The translations under genes and the position numbers were made by a program. A stretch of DNA of 64,000 bases from Bradyrhizobium genosp. L (GTDB lineage Bacteria > Pseudomonadota > Alphaproteobacteria > Rhizobiales > Xanthobacteraceae): contig NZ_CP061378.1 of assembly GCF_015624485.1 (NCBI RefSeq), positions 496,001 to 560,000 of the forward strand, given 5' to 3'. Numbering within the stretch: position 1 is the first letter of the stretch; each line of letters opens with the position of its first letter. Shown here piece after piece: positions 62,624 through 64,000 of this stretch. The notes beneath the pieces are model-generated. The model ran no database searches and was not told where the DNA came from. It saw only the letters and a list, made by a program, of their open reading frames with translations.

Positions 62624-64000
62624 GTGAACCTCGTCGTCGTTTCCAACCGCGTTTCGCGCGGAAAACCCAATGAACCCATGACGGGGGGCCTGGCAGCAGC
62701 GTTGCTGCCTGTCGTCGAAAAGACAGGGGCAATATGGGTTGGTTCCAGCGGACGTGTCCGCGATGGCCAGCAGAAGGAACCGTTTGCGGAAGTCGAAGCG
62801 CTCGGCGCCGGCGCGCTGGCGATGCTCGACCTGCCGGCCGCGCATTATGGCGGCTACTATGAAGGCTTCGCCAATTCGGCGCTGTGGCCGGCGCTGCATT
62901 CGCGCGCCGATCTGATTCGCGCCTCTCACGGCGACTATGCGAGCTATCGCGAGGTGAACGCGTTCATGGCGCGGGCCCTGCTCCGGTTCCGCAAGCCGGA
63001 TTCGATGTTCTGGATCCAGGACTATCATTTCCTCGCGCTCGGCGCCGAGCTGCGCGAACTCGATGTCACGCAGCCGATCGGCTTCTTCCTGCACACGCCG
63101 TGGCCGGCGCGCGCGGTGATCTCGGGCGTGCCCAATCATCGCGAGCTGATCGAGGCGATGCTGGCCTATGACCTGATCGGCTTCCAGACCGACGAGGATC
63201 GCGAGAACTTCCTGAGCTATGTGAGCTGCGATCTCGGGCTTGCGGTCGAAGACGGCGCGATCGTCTCGTCGTACGGCCGCACCCGCGCCGCGGTGTTTCC
63301 GATCTCGATCGATCCGCAAAAATTCGCGCAGCAGGCCACCAGGGCGATGACGCATCCCGACGTGTCGCGGTTGCGGCGCAGCCTCAATGGCGAGAAGCTT
63401 GCGATCGGCGTCGACCGGCTCGACTATTCGAAGGGGCTGGTCAACCGCATCAAGGCGTTCGACCGGATGTGGGCGCAACATCCGAATCTGCGGCGCTCGG
63501 TGTCGCTGCTGCAGATCGCGACGCCGTCGCGCGGCGCGATCGAGGCCTATGGCAATTTGCAGAGCGAAATCGCCAAGCTCGTCAGCGACGTCAACGGCGC
63601 GCATGGCGAGGTCGACTGGACGCCGATCCGCTATCTCAACAAGGGTTTCGGCCAGGGCGTGCTTGCCGGCCTCTATCGCACCGCGCAGGTCGGCGTGGTG
63701 ACGCCGCTCAAGGACGGCATGAACCTGGTCGCCAAGGAATATGTCGCCGCGCAAAATCCGGCCGATCCCGGGGTGCTGGTGCTATCGAAATTCGCCGGCG
63801 CCGCCAACGAGCTCGACGCCGCGCTCCTGGTCAACCCGCATGACATCGACGGCATGGCGCGTGCGATCGCGACCGCGCTCGCGATGCCGCTGACCGAACG
63901 GCGGGTGCGCTGGGAAGCGATGATGGCTAAGATCAACGCCAACACCATCCAGCAATGGTTCGCCGACTTCATCGAGGCGCTGCAGGACACGAATGGCGTG
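62624..64000 (+). CDS. otsA: Trehalose-6-phosphate synthase, 3' end at window edge
   Basis: 459 codons are present; the family runs to about 460-475, so only the last few residues may be missing. It joins UDP-glucose and glucose 6-phosphate (GT20). Features: LVVVSNRVSRGK with the sugar-phosphate-binding Arg, the GGLA loop, MFWIQDYHFLALG, FFLHTPWPA, GVDRLDYSKGL (Arg and Lys binding UDP-glucose), DGMNLVAKEYVAAQ (Asp/Gly/Met-Asn-Leu and Glu). GTG 62624 has AGGAGGGGACCTG upstream. It follows otsB by 210 bases; that gap has GGTTCCTTC twice and no coding frame. Confidence 0.95.
   Translation, partial: MNLVVVSNRVSRGKPNEPMTGGLAAALLPVVEKTGAIWVGSSGRVRDGQQKEPFAEVEALGAGALAMLDLPAAHYGGYYEGFANSALWPALHSRADLIRASHGDYASYREVNAFMARALLRFRKPDSMFWIQDYHFLALGAELRELDVTQPIGFFLHTPWPARAVISGVPNHRELIEAMLAYDLIGFQTDEDRENFLSYVSCDLGLAVEDGAIVSSYGRTRAAVFPISIDPQKFAQQATRAMTHPDVSRLRRSLNGEKLAIGVDRLDYSKGLVNRIKAFDRMWAQHPNLRRSVSLLQIATPSRGAIEAYGNLQSEIAKLVSDVNGAHGEVDWTPIRYLNKGFGQGVLAGLYRTAQVGVVTPLKDGMNLVAKEYVAAQNPADPGVLVLSKFAGAANELDAALLVNPHDIDGMARAIATALAMPLTERRVRWEAMMAKINANTIQQWFADFIEALQDTNGV

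Overview
The window is GC-rich, densely coded chromosomal DNA from an alphaproteobacterium, most likely Bradyrhizobium or a close relative in the Nitrobacteraceae. That placement is an inference. It rests on the gene content (form II CoxL, XoxF-type PQQ dehydrogenase, Tyr/Ser caspase-like proteins, DUF1272/DUF2783/DUF3175 proteins) and on the many palindromic intergenic repeats. I see no tRNA, rRNA, CRISPR array, prophage or insertion sequence. Long open frames run antisense to almost every gene because of third-position GC bias; they are not listed.

Layout. 1-9.8 kb: a partial oligopeptidase B; a ferric-iron/spermidine-like ABC importer (ATPase, binding protein, fused permease); a GIY-YIG protein; a class V glyoxylate aminotransferase; an LssY-C protein and a secreted nuclease. 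9.8-19.2 kb: a 578-residue protein with a class II cyclase-like DxDTTA motif, a caspase-like protein with both catalytic residues replaced, a 1100-residue autotransporter with seven Ig/PKD-like repeats, an orphan membrane-fusion protein with an alpha/beta hydrolase, and cspA. 19.5-33 kb: a class III nucleotide cyclase with Cache/HAMP/GAF, AsmA, a Crp/Fnr regulator followed by a structured terminator-bounded region, a DUF433/DUF5615 toxin-antitoxin-like pair, an RND efflux pump, an OmpA-like lipid/peptidoglycan anchor protein and a second caspase-like protein with TPRs.

33-44 kb is a tyrosine/homogentisate catabolic island: an AHL-lactonase-like hydrolase, a MarR regulator, a flavin monooxygenase, DUF2783, a metallo-beta-lactamase-fold protein, hmgA, fahA, an Lrp/AsnC regulator divergent from hppD with a perfect palindrome between them, and an MFS carrier. 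HppD makes homogentisate, HmgA opens the ring and FahA cleaves fumarylacetoacetate. No maleylacetoacetate isomerase is present. 44-49.4 kb: an alpha-methylacyl-CoA racemase-type CoA transferase and a form II CoxS-L-M molybdenum hydroxylase operon.

49.4-57 kb is the most interesting block. A lanthanide-type PQQ alcohol dehydrogenase (XoxF-like) is followed by a fused XoxJ-like binding protein/cytochrome c whose signal-peptide region is frameshifted, then two LuxR-type response regulators. Convergent to these is a hybrid histidine kinase overlapping a FIST-domain sensor gene. This looks like a complete sensory and catalytic module for alcohol oxidation, reminiscent of the Erc/Era/NahK-NosP systems of Pseudomonas. 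57-64 kb: a chemoreceptor, a DUF3175 protein, an MFS sugar-type carrier and otsB-otsA for trehalose synthesis, the last running off the window.
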